From positions 1 to 63,677 of the forward strand of contig JAEEUS010000009.1 of assembly GCA_016290615.1 (NCBI GenBank): a DNA stretch of 63,677 nucleotides. Direction: 5' to 3'. The DNA comes from Lachnospiraceae bacterium (GTDB taxonomy: Bacteria; Bacillota; Clostridia; Lachnospirales; Lachnospiraceae). Shown here in pieces: positions 25,512 to 34,818 of the stretch; position 1 is the first letter of the stretch; every line of letters starts with the position of its first letter. Below the pieces are notes generated by a model that ran no database searches, was not told the origin of the DNA, and worked only from the letters and a program-made list of their open reading frames with translations. The position numbers and the translations under genes are program-made.

Positions 25512-28500
25512 TTAAGTATAGAACTCTTCCAACAGCCTGTCAAATTCTTCCTGAGGCACGGGCTTTGAATAATAATATCCCTGCGCATACTCGCAGCCGA
25601 TGCTTCTTAAGAATTCCACATGCTCCTTTGTTTCAACGCCTTCGCAGACGACTTCAAGATTAAGCTTCTTTGCCATCTCGATAACTGTTGGTATAACGAT
25701 CTTTTCCTCCGAATCGTTCTCAAAGTCTCTTAAGAACTCCTTGTCTATCTTTAAGATATCAAGAGGAAGCTTTGTAAGAACGTTCAGTGATGAATAACCT
25801 GATCCGAAATCATCAAGCGATACCTTTACTCCGAGTTTTCTGAGTCTTGATAAAAGCGTGATGCTGTCATCAACCTTGTCGGTAAATGAAGTCTCGGTAA
25901 GCTCAAACTCCATATATTCGGGAGGGATGTTGTATTTAACGAGCAGCCCCTTTATCTTTGTTATGAACTCATCTATCGAATAAAGATGTACGCGGGATAC
26001 GTTCACGGAGATGGCAACGGTCTTCTTGCCGCTTTCAAGCCTCTCCTTGAGATACCTGCATACCTCCTCGTATACATAGAAATCAAGCTGCGTGACAGAC
26101 TTGTTTCTTTCAAATACAGGAATGAAGTCATTGGGATAGATGATGCTTCCATCCTTCTTCTTCCATCTGACGAGTGCCTCAGCTCCCTTTATCTCATCGT
26201 TTGATAGCAGTACTCTTGGTTGCATGTATACGACAAACTCTCTGTTCTCAAACGCTTTTTCCATGTCGTTTGAGTATGCAACCTCGTTCATCGCTGCATT
26301 ACCCATGTTCTCGTCATAGAACATGAGATTGGGCATTCCCGGAAGCTTTGTCCTCTTACGCGCCATGTTGGCATTAGCGATTATGTTGTTTAGCATAACG
26401 GGTGCTCCGCTTATCGTAAACATCGAAACACCTACACCGACCTTTATAGAGCTGTTTAAAAATCTCTTTGCAAGAATCGAAGTCTGCTTTGTTATCGCTT
26501 CCTCAAGGCCTCTTTTGAAGGTCTCTTCATCTCTGCTTCCGAGTTTTGCAAGTGCAACGATATTGTCGGAGAACACTCTGCTGGCAAGAACTATGTTTTC
26601 AGAATATGACTGCACGGCCTGGGCTATCTCTTTTAATACCTTGTCGCCTGTCTCGTATCCGTATGTATCGTTTACAAATTTGAAGTTGAATACATCAAGA
26701 TAGATTATCGCATAATTGCCGTGTTCGGCATTTGCGATATATTCGCCGGCATGTTCAAGGAATCTCTCGTATTTGTAAAGACCGGTCACATTGTCATAGC
26801 CTGCCAGTCTCTCAACTGTAGCCGTTGCTCTCTCATAGGCTTTCATCTTTAAAAGATATGAAGAAACGACATTGGCTATATTTCTTATGTTCTTGAGTTC
26901 ATCATCGGTCCACTTTCTCTCGCTTCCAAAATCAATGAACTCCATGACTCCGACAAAGCTGCCCTTGTCATAGAAAGCACACCCGGCTAGACTCTCTATT
27001 CCGTATGTGATCATAAAAAGACGCGATATTTCATCCTTTGCATCATCTATGTTCTCATTCACTACGATGCCGTCGCCTTCTTCAAATACACGCATGGCCT
27101 CATTCCACTGAGCTTCACTGTATTCACAGATAGAGCCTTCGGATATGGTGTCTTCGTCAAAGCCGCAGTGATAGAGATTTCTAAGGGCCGCAGTTCCTTC
27201 TATCTTCTCCCAGATCAGTATCGCATCGATACCCATCTGACGTACTATCTGTCTGATCAAAAGATTTATGGCACTGTCTGTATCCTTGCTCTCCTCGATG
27301 AGCTTGAATGCTCTTTCTATCAGTGAATCGGAAGGATGAGTCCTTGATGAACTCGTTTCAGCTATCCTGCTGTTTCTTGCCCTTATCTCATCGGCAAGCA
27401 CTGAATAGACATTCTCCTTGATGCTGTTATAGATGTCGTAATGATTCGGTCCCTTGCTCCTTGCAAGGTCGAGTGCCTTTTCGGCTTTCTCAAACAGCTC
27501 GCTGTAGGATGAACCGTCTCTGGGAAAGAGAGCGGCACCTATGCTTACCGTGCACTTGTGTCTTGTCCCTTCACCGATATATGTATCAGAGATGATGTTT
27601 TGGATATCCTTGATCTTTTTCTCGATATCTTTTATCTGAGATATATCCCTCATGAATACGACAAATTCGTTGGAGCCTATCCTTCCGACAAGATCTGTCG
27701 TAAACAGTATCTCTTTTACATCCTCAGCGATATTTTTAAGTATCTCTTCACCGAAAGCGATACCCATGTCGTCGATTATCTTGTCATAATTGTCTATATC
27801 TATGACAAGCATTCCAGCCTGCTTGCTCTCATCTTCAATGTTGCTTTCAATATATTCATCAATGAACTGATTGATATACGGTCTCTTGTAGAGTTTTGTC
27901 AGTGGATCTCTCATCTTCTCGTCCGCAAGACGGATCTCCATCTTCTTTGCCTCATCGATATTCTCAAAGGTTCCCACTACCTTGTCGGGATTTCCTTCGA
28001 TATCAAAGATTACGCGTCCTCTGATCCTGTGCCACTTGAAATCATCGCTCTTTTGACCTTCCTGTCTGAGTCTGAATTCCTTGTCGACAGTACCGAGTCC
28101 CGAACGGCATTCAACCATCAGCTCGTCGAATTTATACCAGTCCGTAAAAGGAACATATCTCTGACTCTTTGCGACACTGCTTATGTTGCAGATACTGTAC
28201 TCTTTTCCGTATGTGCCCTTGTTGCTTGTCGTCAGCATCAGAGTATCGCTTGCTATATCATATTCAAATATCTTTTCTATACCAATGGATACGACCGACT
28301 GGAATCTGTCACGTTCCCTGTTGATCTCGAATGTCTTTTTAAACTGCACAAGGTTGATCATATATGTGCACAGGATCAAAAAGCCTGCACTCGTAAGTAG
28401 CAGTACGAGCACAAGTATCCTGTTTCTTATTTCAATACCTTCGCTTTCCCTAAGTACGCAGTGAACGATATTTGCTATCCAGATTATGAGTATGCTGGAA

Positions 28501-28883
28501 TCAAAATGAAGTGAAAACTTCATACCCGTGTAGGCAATTGATGTGAGCATCATAGGAAGAGCCACAAGCCCAATCAGATATGTATTGATAGAAAAGACGA
28601 TATACAGATACATTATCGCAAAGAAAATATACAGAGCAATTCCCGCTTTTTCAGATGATTCGTATCTTTTTATGACATTTACACCGATGATCCACGGAAC
28701 AAAAAGCATAAGAAATAAAGCGATGGGGGCGGCGCTTACCGCTACATCCGGATTATCCCAGAAGTACTGGATCCCCATCACGGATATGATGAGACAGCTT
28801 ATAAAATAGCATAACAGGGATAACTTGTTAGCTTTCGCTGTCTCAGATATATCTGTTTTTCTTATAAACTTTGGAAGAATCAT
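25512..28883 (-). CDS. Large membrane PAS-GGDEF-GAF-GGDEF-EAL protein
   Basis: A 1123-aa multi-domain protein. Six or so membrane helices (1-185), a PAS-like domain (about 190-315), a first GGDEF domain whose site reads GSNEF (403-407), a GAF domain (about 530-690), a second GGDEF domain reading FSDNI, and an EAL domain from about 890. The EAL motif (902-904), SVNVSR, ELTETS and DDFGSGYSSLN are intact. It is therefore predicted to be a c-di-GMP phosphodiesterase with two non-catalytic GGDEF domains that may sense GTP or c-di-GMP. It begins only 8 nt after purB, with no terminator between and no good Shine-Dalgarno. Confidence 0.87.
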   Translation of the reverse strand: MILPKFIRKTDISETAKANKLSLLCYFISCLIISVMGIQYFWDNPDVAVSAAPIALFLMLFVPWIIGVNVIKRYESSEKAGIALYIFFAIMYLYIVFSINTYLIGLVALPMMLTSIAYTGMKFSLHFDSSILIIWIANIVHCVLRESEGIEIRNRILVLVLLLTSAGFLILCTYMINLVQFKKTFEINRERDRFQSVVSIGIEKIFEYDIASDTLMLTTSNKGTYGKEYSICNISSVAKSQRYVPFTDWYKFDELMVECRSGLGTVDKEFRLRQEGQKSDDFKWHRIRGRVIFDIEGNPDKVVGTFENIDEAKKMEIRLADEKMRDPLTKLYKRPYINQFIDEYIESNIEDESKQAGMLVIDIDNYDKIIDDMGIAFGEEILKNIAEDVKEILFTTDLVGRIGSNEFVVFMRDISQIKDIEKKIKDIQNIISDTYIGEGTRHKCTVSIGAALFPRDGSSYSELFEKAEKALDLARSKGPNHYDIYNSIKENVYSVLADEIRARNSRIAETSSSRTHPSDSLIERAFKLIEESKDTDSAINLLIRQIVRQMGIDAILIWEKIEGTAALRNLYHCGFDEDTISEGSICEYSEAQWNEAMRVFEEGDGIVVNENIDDAKDEISRLFMITYGIESLAGCAFYDKGSFVGVMEFIDFGSERKWTDDELKNIRNIANVVSSYLLKMKAYERATATVERLAGYDNVTGLYKYERFLEHAGEYIANAEHGNYAIIYLDVFNFKFVNDTYGYETGDKVLKEIAQAVQSYSENIVLASRVFSDNIVALAKLGSRDEETFKRGLEEAITKQTSILAKRFLNSSIKVGVGVSMFTISGAPVMLNNIIANANMARKRTKLPGMPNLMFYDENMGNAAMNEVAYSNDMEKAFENREFVVYMQPRVLLSNDEIKGAEALVRWKKKDGSIIYPNDFIPVFERNKSVTQLDFYVYEEVCRYLKERLESGKKTVAISVNVSRVHLYSIDEFITKIKGLLVKYNIPPEYMEFELTETSFTDKVDDSITLLSRLRKLGVKVSLDDFGSGYSSLNVLTKLPLDILKIDKEFLRDFENDSEEKIVIPTVIEMAKKLNLEVVCEGVETKEHVEFLRSIGCEYAQGYYYSKPVPQEEFDRLLEEFYT

Positions 28884-28891
28884 ATCAAACT

Positions 28892-30343
28892 TTATACATT
28901 GATCTGTGCGGACATTCCAAGAACATCCCTGTTAGCATCAAGAACAGGGGAAACGACTTCCTTTATAAACTTATCTACCTGATAAGCACTTCTGCCAGTA
29001 TATTTTGAAGGCTCCATAGATTCCTTAAGCTCTTCAAGGCTTAAGTTAAAGCCGCCGTCATTTGCGATGAGTTCAAGAAGATTGTTGTCACCGCCCTCTT
29101 CCTTTACTCTCTTTCCTGCTTCCATTGAAAGCTGTCTGATCTTCTCATGAAGCTCCTGACGGTTTCCGCCTGCCTTTACGGCATCCATCATGATATTTTC
29201 GGTTGCCATGAAGGGAAGCTCTGCCATCATGTGCTTTTTGATAACCTCAGGATATACTTTGAGTCCGTCTGTCACATTGATGCAAAGATCCAGGATTCCA
29301 TCAATTGCAAGGAAGCCTTCCGGAACGGAAAGTCTCTTGTTTGCTGAATCGTCAAGTGTTCTCTCAAACCACTGAACCGCACTTGTTATCGCGGGATTGA
29401 GAGCATCAACGATCACATATCTTGAAAGAGAAGCAATTCTTTCACTTCTCATGGGATTGCGCTTATATGCCATTGCGCTCGAACCGATCTGAGTCTTCTC
29501 AAAAGGCTCTTCAACTTCCTTAAGATGCTGAAGGAGTCTTATATCATTGCTCATCTTTGTAGCGCTGGCAGCGATGCCTGCAAGAACGTTCAATACACGT
29601 GTATCAACCTTTCTTGAATAAGTCTGGCCTGATACGGCAACGCAGTTTTCAAAGCCCATCTTGCGAGCGATCATACCGTCTATCTTATCGATCTTTTCAT
29701 GATCACCGTCAAAAAGCTCGTAGAAGGAAGCCTGTGTACCTGTGGTTCCCTTGCATCCGAGAAGTTTTAATGAATCCATCACATAGCAAAGATCTTCATA
29801 GTCAATAAGGAATTCCTGAAGCCACAGTGTAGCTCTCTTTCCGACAGTCGTCGGCTGGGCAGGCTGAAAATGCGTGAAAGCAAGGGTTGGCTGATCCTTG
29901 TACTGATCTGCAAACTTGGAAAGAAGAGATATAACATTTACGAGTTTCTTCTTTACAAGAGCAAGTGCCTCATGCATCACGATTATATCGGTATTGTCTC
30001 CTACATAGCAGCTGGTAGCTCCAAGGTGGATGATGCCTGCTGCCTTGGGACACTGTTTGCCGTATGCATATACATGGCTCATTACATCGTGACGTACAAC
30101 CTTCTCACGTTCCTTTGCAACATCATAATTGATGTCATCTATATGAGCCTTGAGCTCGTCTATCATCTCCTGTGTGATTACCGGCTTGCCGTCCATTGAT
30201 AGACCAAGTTCCATCTCGGTCTCGGCAAGAGCTATCCACAGTTTTCTCCATGTGGTGAATTTCTTATCAGGCGAAAAGATGTACTGCATCTCTTTTGATG
30301 CATATCTTTCCGACAGGGGACTAACATATCTGTCTGTACTCAT
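28892..30343 (-). CDS. purB: Adenylosuccinate lyase
   Basis: Cleaves SAICAR to AICAR and adenylosuccinate to AMP. At 483 aa it is the longer type. The fumarase/lyase signature SSAMAYKRNPMRSE is at about residues 291-304, with GATSCYVGDNTD near 110 and TTVGKRA. GGAG lies 6 nt before the ATG. It follows purC by 26 nt, so two purine steps that act one after the other are in one transcript. Confidence 0.95.
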   Translation of the reverse strand: MSTDRYVSPLSERYASKEMQYIFSPDKKFTTWRKLWIALAETEMELGLSMDGKPVITQEMIDELKAHIDDINYDVAKEREKVVRHDVMSHVYAYGKQCPKAAGIIHLGATSCYVGDNTDIIVMHEALALVKKKLVNVISLLSKFADQYKDQPTLAFTHFQPAQPTTVGKRATLWLQEFLIDYEDLCYVMDSLKLLGCKGTTGTQASFYELFDGDHEKIDKIDGMIARKMGFENCVAVSGQTYSRKVDTRVLNVLAGIAASATKMSNDIRLLQHLKEVEEPFEKTQIGSSAMAYKRNPMRSERIASLSRYVIVDALNPAITSAVQWFERTLDDSANKRLSVPEGFLAIDGILDLCINVTDGLKVYPEVIKKHMMAELPFMATENIMMDAVKAGGNRQELHEKIRQLSMEAGKRVKEEGGDNNLLELIANDGGFNLSLEELKESMEPSKYTGRSAYQVDKFIKEVVSPVLDANRDVLGMSAQINV

Positions 30344-30369
30344 CTTATTTCTCCAAATCTATTTGATAA

Positions 30370-31242
30370 TCAGTCTAGGGGCTTTCCGGTCAGCAGCTCA
30401 TATGCCTGAAGGTACTTCTCAATTGTCTTTTCAACTATATCCATGGGAAGTGTCCAGTCATCATGTTCGTTGCTCTTTAACCAGTCACGTGCAAACTGTT
30501 TGTCAAACGAAGGCTGGCCGTGACCTGCCTCGTATACGTCTGCGGGCCAGAATCTTGATGAATCGGGTGTGAGCATCTCATCACCGATAACGATGTTTCC
30601 GTTCTCATCAAGTCCGAATTCAAACTTTGTATCTGCTATTATTATACCCTTTGTAAGAGCATAGTCAGCGCATTTCTTGTAAAGAGCTATGGTGTAGTCA
30701 CGAAGCTTTGAAGCATACTCCTGTCCTTTTCCGGGGAATCTCTTTTCAAGATAGTCGATGCTCTGCTCAAAGGAGATGTTCTCGTCATGATCACCGATCT
30801 CTGCCTTTGTTGAAGGAGTATAGATAGGCTCAGGAAGCTTGTCGGATTCCTTTAAGCCTTCGGGAAGCTTTATTCCGCAAACGGTACCGTTCTCCTTGTA
30901 TGAAGCCCAACCCGATCCTGTTATATATCCTCTTACGATACACTCAACGGGAAGCATCTCAAGCTTTTTAACCATCATGCTGTTTCCGTTAAACTTATCC
31001 TGTCTGAAGAACTCAGGCATCTCATTAACATCTGTGGTTACCATGTGGTTGGGAAGGATATCCTTTGTATAGTCAAACCAGAACTTTGACATCTGTGTAA
31101 GTACTGTTCCCTTCTTTGTTACCGTGTTGTTAAGGATGACATCAAAACAGCTGATCCTGTCTGTTGCTACCAGGATAAGGTTTTCTCCGACATCATAGAT
31201 CTCTCTTACTTTTCCCTCTTTAATAGGCTTAAACTCTGTCAC
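30370..31242 (-). CDS. purC: Phosphoribosylaminoimidazole-succinocarboxamide synthase
   Basis: SAICAR synthase, 290 aa, the longer form also seen in yeast. Motifs: EGKVREIYDVGENLILVATDRIS split near the N-terminus, SMMVKKLEMLPVECIVRGYITGSG in pieces, and IADTKFEFG followed by DEMLTPDSSRFW. The start is GTG at 31242, with AAAGGAG 6 nt upstream. It begins 32 nt after an amino acid ABC ATPase gene; no terminator separates them. Confidence 0.95.
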   Translation of the reverse strand: MTEFKPIKEGKVREIYDVGENLILVATDRISCFDVILNNTVTKKGTVLTQMSKFWFDYTKDILPNHMVTTDVNEMPEFFRQDKFNGNSMMVKKLEMLPVECIVRGYITGSGWASYKENGTVCGIKLPEGLKESDKLPEPIYTPSTKAEIGDHDENISFEQSIDYLEKRFPGKGQEYASKLRDYTIALYKKCADYALTKGIIIADTKFEFGLDENGNIVIGDEMLTPDSSRFWPADVYEAGHGQPSFDKQFARDWLKSNEHDDWTLPMDIVEKTIEKYLQAYELLTGKPLD

Positions 31243-31274
31243 GACTGACTCCTTTCAATATATAAAAAATAATT

Positions 31275-32039
31275 TTAGCTTGTGAACTTTCCAATAAATT
31301 CCTTAAGTCTTGCATTGTCCGAGTTGAACAGCTCGTCAGGAGTTCCCTGCGCCTGTACTATTCCGTGTTCCATAAATATGATACGGTCGGAAACCTCTCT
31401 TGCAAACTGCATCTCATGGGTGACTATTATCATTGTCATATGCTCGCTTGCAAGCTGCTTTATGACCTTTAACACTTCACCGGTAAGCTCGGGATCGAGT
31501 GCCGATGTGGGCTCATCGAAAAACAGGACCTTCGGCTGCAGAGCAAGTGCTCTTGCAATGGATACTCTCTGCTGCTGTCCTCCCGACAGTCTGAACGGAT
31601 AAAAGTCCGCCTTGTCGGCAAGTCCCAGTCTGTCAAGAAGGTCCTTTGCTCTCTTTATCGCTTCATCCCTGGGCACCTTGTCCACATGGATGGGCGCATC
31701 GATTATATTCTGCAGTACCGTGTAATGAGGAAAGAGATTGAAGTTCTGAAATACGAGACCGAAGCTCTTTTTTATCTCCTTCATCTCCTGCTTGGGCGCA
31801 GAAACGATCTTGCCGTCTTCCTCCCATACGGCTTTTTTCCCGATGTAGGTAATGCTTCCACCGCTTATCGGAGTAAGCATGGTCGCACATCTTAGAGCGG
31901 TGGTCTTTCCTGATCCCGAAGGACCTATGATGGATACGACCTCGCCCTTTTCAACACTGAGATTAAAGTCCTTTAATACCTCGGCATTATCCTCAAAGAC
32001 CTTTCTTAAGTTTTTTATCTCGAGCAGTACTTCAGCCAT
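31275..32039 (-). CDS. Polar amino acid ABC transporter ATP-binding protein
   Basis: A 254-aa importer ATPase (GlnQ/HisP type). Walker A GPSGSGKTT, signature LSGGQQQRVSIARA and Walker B VLFFDEPTSALDPE are intact, and the HEMQFAREVSDR segment is typical of amino acid importers. I chose ATG 32039; a TTG three bases upstream is also open. GAGAGG precedes it. Last gene of the importer operon. Confidence 0.9.
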   Translation of the reverse strand: MAEVLLEIKNLRKVFEDNAEVLKDFNLSVEKGEVVSIIGPSGSGKTTALRCATMLTPISGGSITYIGKKAVWEEDGKIVSAPKQEMKEIKKSFGLVFQNFNLFPHYTVLQNIIDAPIHVDKVPRDEAIKRAKDLLDRLGLADKADFYPFRLSGGQQQRVSIARALALQPKVLFFDEPTSALDPELTGEVLKVIKQLASEHMTMIIVTHEMQFAREVSDRIIFMEHGIVQAQGTPDELFNSDNARLKEFIGKFTS

Positions 32040-32050
32040 CAAAACCTCTC

Positions 32051-32701
32051 TTATCTGAAATAAGACATCTTCTTTTCAAAGTGATCCATGCCAAATGCCA
32101 CTACATAGTTAAAAACAAAATAAAACAGTCCGGCAGCCATGAGCGGCATGATGGATGCCTCTCTTGCGCCGATCTGTTTTGCTATTGTAAACATCTCCGC
32201 CACACTGAGCACAAATGAAAGAGACGTATCCTTTACAAGTGTGATGGTCTCGTTTGTGACGGGAGGTATGATCCTCTGGATGACCTGAACCAGTATTATC
32301 TTAAAGAAAGTCTGGGTCTTTGAATATCCCAGTATCTGAGCAGCCTCCCACTGTCCCACATTTATGGACTGGATGCCGGCTCTGAATATCTCTGCAAAGT
32401 ATGCAGCATAATTAATGGAAAAAGCTATAATAACGGCTGTAAATCTGAAGCTCGCACTTATAGCTATCCCGAAGACATAATAAGGGGCAAAATAAACGAC
32501 TATCAACTGAAGCATCAAAGGCGTGCCTCGCATCACAGCGATATACACCTTGATGATACCGCTGAGTATCTTTGATTTAGACATACGACCCAAGGCCACA
32601 AGTAAACCCAGTGGCAGAGAAAAAACAAGTGTCAGTACGAATATCTCTATTGATACAAGCATGCCGCTCGCTAGCTGAGACAGCATAGTTGATGTCGCCA
32701 T
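32051..32701 (-). CDS. Polar amino acid ABC transporter permease
   Basis: A 216-aa HisM/GlnP-type permease with about five helices. The EAA-like loop is at about residues 118-140 (EAAQILGYSKTQTFFKIILVQ, split), following YFAEIFRAGIQSI. GTGAGG precedes the ATG. It lies between the binding protein and the ATPase. Confidence 0.9.
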   Translation of the reverse strand: MATSTMLSQLASGMLVSIEIFVLTLVFSLPLGLLVALGRMSKSKILSGIIKVYIAVMRGTPLMLQLIVVYFAPYYVFGIAISASFRFTAVIIAFSINYAAYFAEIFRAGIQSINVGQWEAAQILGYSKTQTFFKIILVQVIQRIIPPVTNETITLVKDTSLSFVLSVAEMFTIAKQIGAREASIMPLMAAGLFYFVFNYVVAFGMDHFEKKMSYFR

Positions 32702-32727
32702 ATATTACCTCACATTAGTTATATGTA

Positions 32728-33528
32728 TTATTTTGTGCCTTCAAGGCAAAGGCTTTCAACAAGACCGAAGTCCTCGTACTTCTCAGCGATCTTGTTTACT
32801 GTTCCGTCAGCAGCCATCTCAAGAAGAGTAGCCTCAACCTGATCTCTAAGCTCTGTGTTGCCCTTTAAGAAGCCAACACCGTACTGCTCTGTGGCAAGCT
32901 GGTCGGCAAGGATCTCATAACCGCCGTTTCTTCCTGCTATCTCATAGTTTGCAACACCTATATCCATAGCGAGTACATCGATAGCGCCAGATTCAAGGTT
33001 CATGAATCCTGTGTTGTAATCTGCAAACTGAACAAGATCGGCAAATGTAGCGGCTACATCAGCCTTACCCTCTTCATCCTCGAGAGCAGCAAGTGCCGAA
33101 GAATCAGCCTGTACGCCTACGATCTTGCCTGCAAGATCAGCTTCGCTCTTGATATCTGATCCGCTCTTTACAACATAAACCTGGCTGTTATCTACATAAG
33201 GAACAGAGAATGTATAGTCATCCTCACGTCCGTTTATTGTAAATCCGTTCCAGATGCAGTCGATAGAACCTGATGAAAGCTCCATGTCCTTCGCATCCCA
33301 GTCGATGGGTTGCTTAACAAGCTCCCAACCTCTTCTGTTGCACACTTCCTGTGCAAGATCGAGGTCAAAGCCTACGTAGTTTCCTGCCTCGTCCATGTAT
33401 CCGTAGGGCGGGAACTCTGCATCAAAACCTACTGTAAATGTCTTTTTGTCTCCTGCTTTTGCATTTGAGCATGCGCACAGTGAAAGTGCCATGACAGATG
33501 CAAGGATTACTGCCAGAATCTTTTTCAT
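32728..33528 (-). CDS. Amino acid ABC transporter solute-binding lipoprotein
   Basis: A 266-aa extracytoplasmic binding protein of the bacterial family 3 type (GFDAEFPPYGYMDEAG and FDLDLAQEV near the N-terminus). The signal peptide has a lipobox, LCAC, with the lipidated Cys near residue 20. I chose ATG 33528 because GGAGG lies just upstream; a longer frame to 33558 has no such site. Substrate is a polar amino acid, not further predictable. Confidence 0.9.
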   Translation of the reverse strand: MKKILAVILASVMALSLCACSNAKAGDKKTFTVGFDAEFPPYGYMDEAGNYVGFDLDLAQEVCNRRGWELVKQPIDWDAKDMELSSGSIDCIWNGFTINGREDDYTFSVPYVDNSQVYVVKSGSDIKSEADLAGKIVGVQADSSALAALEDEEGKADVAATFADLVQFADYNTGFMNLESGAIDVLAMDIGVANYEIAGRNGGYEILADQLATEQYGVGFLKGNTELRDQVEATLLEMAADGTVNKIAEKYEDFGLVESLCLEGTK

Positions 33529-33575
33529 AATCTTTCCTCCTGAATGTCCTAAAAACATAGAATAAGAACCTGTTT

Positions 33576-33604
33576 ATAGTAACATCACCGATTTTTCGTG
33601 TCAA
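33576..33604 (-). promoter_or_regulatory. Promoter of the amino acid importer operon
   Basis: Perfect TTGACA (33604-33599) and TACTAT (33581-33576) with a 17-nt spacer, minus strand. The -35 box contains the stop codon of the preceding gene. Confidence 0.65.
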
Positions 33605-34818
33605 GAATATCTCTCGAGCATATCCATGACTTCACCCGCATATCTAGGGTATTCCTTTATGAGCTGCTTAAGCTCCGACTGAGCCTCTTTTGCAAGCTTC
33701 TTGTTATAGTCAAGCTGCGCACGAAGTTTCTGTCTTCTTAATATATGTGAATGTCTTACCTCGACCATCTCCTTGTGATCCATTATCGCAAGAGGATTGT
33801 GAAGCCACATATACACATCGCTTAAATGATAGCGCTTTAAAAAACGAAGCATTTCCTGCTGATATGAATTGAGCTGCTTTTCATTCTCGGCATGCTTGTC
33901 TCTCTTTTCTCTTTCCTCTTCATAGAGATTGTAGACCTTTAACAGTTCCTTGGCCGAATCGGTATTGTACTTATTATATAGATAATCAAGAAGGTTCTTG
34001 TTGTTAACGTATCTTATCTTTACGGTATTCTGCAAGAGTATGATACGGTTTATGGCCTTTGCGGTCTTTATCCTCTCCTTGTCATCATCGGTATATTTTA
34101 CATATATGACCGTAACAGCTACTGCTATTGCAAGAGTCGTTATGATAAATCCGATACGTGTATCCATGTCAAAGCCAAACTGTAAAACAAGAAGCATAAG
34201 GATACATGCAAGGGCTGCGAACATGCAGATCATCAGCATTCCTCTCAGGTTATTGACGCTGTTTCTCAGTTCTGAATTTCTGTATACATATCCAAGCTTC
34301 TCATCATCGAGCTTTTTAAGATCATCCCTGATAAGCGTTCTGTGCTCCTCGGCAGCCTTAAGATCCTCATAGGCTTTGGGCATCTCGTTTGAAAACTGCT
34401 CCATGGACTTAAACTGTGCATCGCTCATGAGATTCTTTGATCTGAAGTATTCGTTTCTTTCCTTCTCGATCTCTATTATCTTTTCAGCCGTTGCACGTAA
34501 ATTTGCCAGTTCATTTCCGGGAAGGTTTTCTATCTCGTCCATATCCTGAAGCTTACCGGTGACAGTATTATACTCGACAGAAAGCCTGTCGATCTGCTCC
34601 GAGGCATTCTTTACCTGCTCGACTAAACTTCTGATATACTTTTCACGCTGAAGATCGTCACTGAGCTTTAACAGATGCCTGTCCTTTATAAGACTGTCCC
34701 AGCTCCAGGCAAGGCTTTCTGTTTCCTCATCCATCTCGATGGCATACTCGGTGAAGAAATCATCCTCTTCTTTATTTTTTCCAAACAGTCTGCTAAAAAA
34801 GCCGTTACCAAGTGCCAT
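33601..34818 (-). CDS. Uncharacterised membrane coiled-coil protein (block gene 4)
   Basis: A 405-aa protein: long charged helices at about 35-185, two membrane helices with a short turn (about 192-215 and 220-240), then more coiled coil (about 250-400). There is no signal peptide, so both ends probably face the cytoplasm. No enzyme motif is seen. It overlaps the TPR-like gene by 14 nt and is the last of the four-gene block. It could be the membrane anchor of a complex formed by the block products; that is inference. Confidence 0.6.
   Translation of the reverse strand: MALGNGFFSRLFGKNKEEDDFFTEYAIEMDEETESLAWSWDSLIKDRHLLKLSDDLQREKYIRSLVEQVKNASEQIDRLSVEYNTVTGKLQDMDEIENLPGNELANLRATAEKIIEIEKERNEYFRSKNLMSDAQFKSMEQFSNEMPKAYEDLKAAEEHRTLIRDDLKKLDDEKLGYVYRNSELRNSVNNLRGMLMICMFAALACILMLLVLQFGFDMDTRIGFIITTLAIAVAVTVIYVKYTDDDKERIKTAKAINRIILLQNTVKIRYVNNKNLLDYLYNKYNTDSAKELLKVYNLYEEEREKRDKHAENEKQLNSYQQEMLRFLKRYHLSDVYMWLHNPLAIMDHKEMVEVRHSHILRRQKLRAQLDYNKKLAKEAQSELKQLIKEYPRYAGEVMDMLERYS

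Noticed and set aside
27558-28400. 280-aa plus-strand reading frame
   Set aside because: Entirely antisense to the EAL protein gene, Cys/Tyr/Ile-rich without motifs and without a ribosome site; a shadow of codon bias.
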